Assembly: GCA_039029935.1 (NCBI GenBank)
Contig: JBCCFC010000830.1
Span: forward strand, 1-6,321
DNA from: G039029935 sp039029935
GTDB taxonomy: Bacteria; Chloroflexota; Anaerolineae; Caldilineales; Caldilineaceae
DNA length: 6,321 nucleotides
Reading direction: 5' to 3'
Below are positions 6,297 to 6,321 of the stretch, piece by piece. Both the position numbers and the translations under genes were made by a program. The notes under the pieces were generated by a model. That model did not search any database. It saw only the letters and a list, made by a program, of their open reading frames with translations, and was not told where the DNA came from. The stretch's first letter is position 1. Each line of letters begins with the position of its first letter.

Positions 6297-6320
6297 CGCA
6301 ATTGTTGTGAAAATATTGCG
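6297..6320. promoter_or_regulatory. Second dyad upstream of the dioxygenase gene
   Basis: CGCAAT (6297-6302) and ATTGCG (6315-6320) are exact inverted arms separated by 12 bases, with two further T-A pairs inside. The element lies 58-81 bases before ATG 6239, a typical upstream activator distance. It does not match the ATAC-N7-GTAT palindrome at the oxidoreductase gene, so a shared regulator is not indicated. It could also belong to a gene beyond the window edge. Confidence 0.35.
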
Positions 6321-6321
6321 A

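Overview
The window reads as a small regulatory and redox locus from a Gram-negative bacterium. Three things suggest this: a Tat-type lipoprotein signal on a dioxygenase, an outer-membrane-barrel-like protein encoded next to it, and a LysR-type regulator. A proteobacterium, perhaps a gammaproteobacterium, is my best guess, but no marker gene settles it. The standard genetic code applies: about 15 Trp codons in the large regulator are all TGG, and TGA ends two genes.

Layout. Bases 1-135 are a short leader whose upstream content is ambiguous. A LysR-family regulator (136-1005, +) is fused at the stop/start TGATG to a large MalT-like LuxR (LAL) ATPase regulator (1005-3713, +). A 125-base gap follows, with a sigma70-like promoter, an ATAC-N7-GTAT palindrome of the LysR-box type and an overlapping hairpin. 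It leads into an MDR/quinone-oxidoreductase-like enzyme (3839-4780, +). Its last 29 bases overlap, tail to tail, a minus-strand gene for a membrane or outer-membrane beta-rich protein (4752-5555, -). Nine bases upstream of that gene on the minus strand ends a Tat-exported, lipid-anchored intradiol ring-cleavage dioxygenase (5565-6239, -). Two dyads lie in front of the dioxygenase gene.

The most notable observation is that the dioxygenase frame is broken by one in-frame TGA at 5796-5798. The frame beyond it stays open and conserved for 76 more codons, including three of the four predicted iron ligands. The apparent 156-codon frame is therefore only the 5' part of a gene whose 3' part is intact. 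This could be a very recent nonsense mutation, a sequence error or, less likely, recoding.

Working model (inference): one or both regulators respond to an aromatic or quinone-type compound. The LysR protein may act on the palindrome in front of the oxidoreductase gene. The convergent dioxygenase/barrel pair would handle a catechol-like compound at the cell envelope, unless the TGA has inactivated it. I see no mobile element, CRISPR array, tRNA or rRNA, and no clearly new defence-type system.
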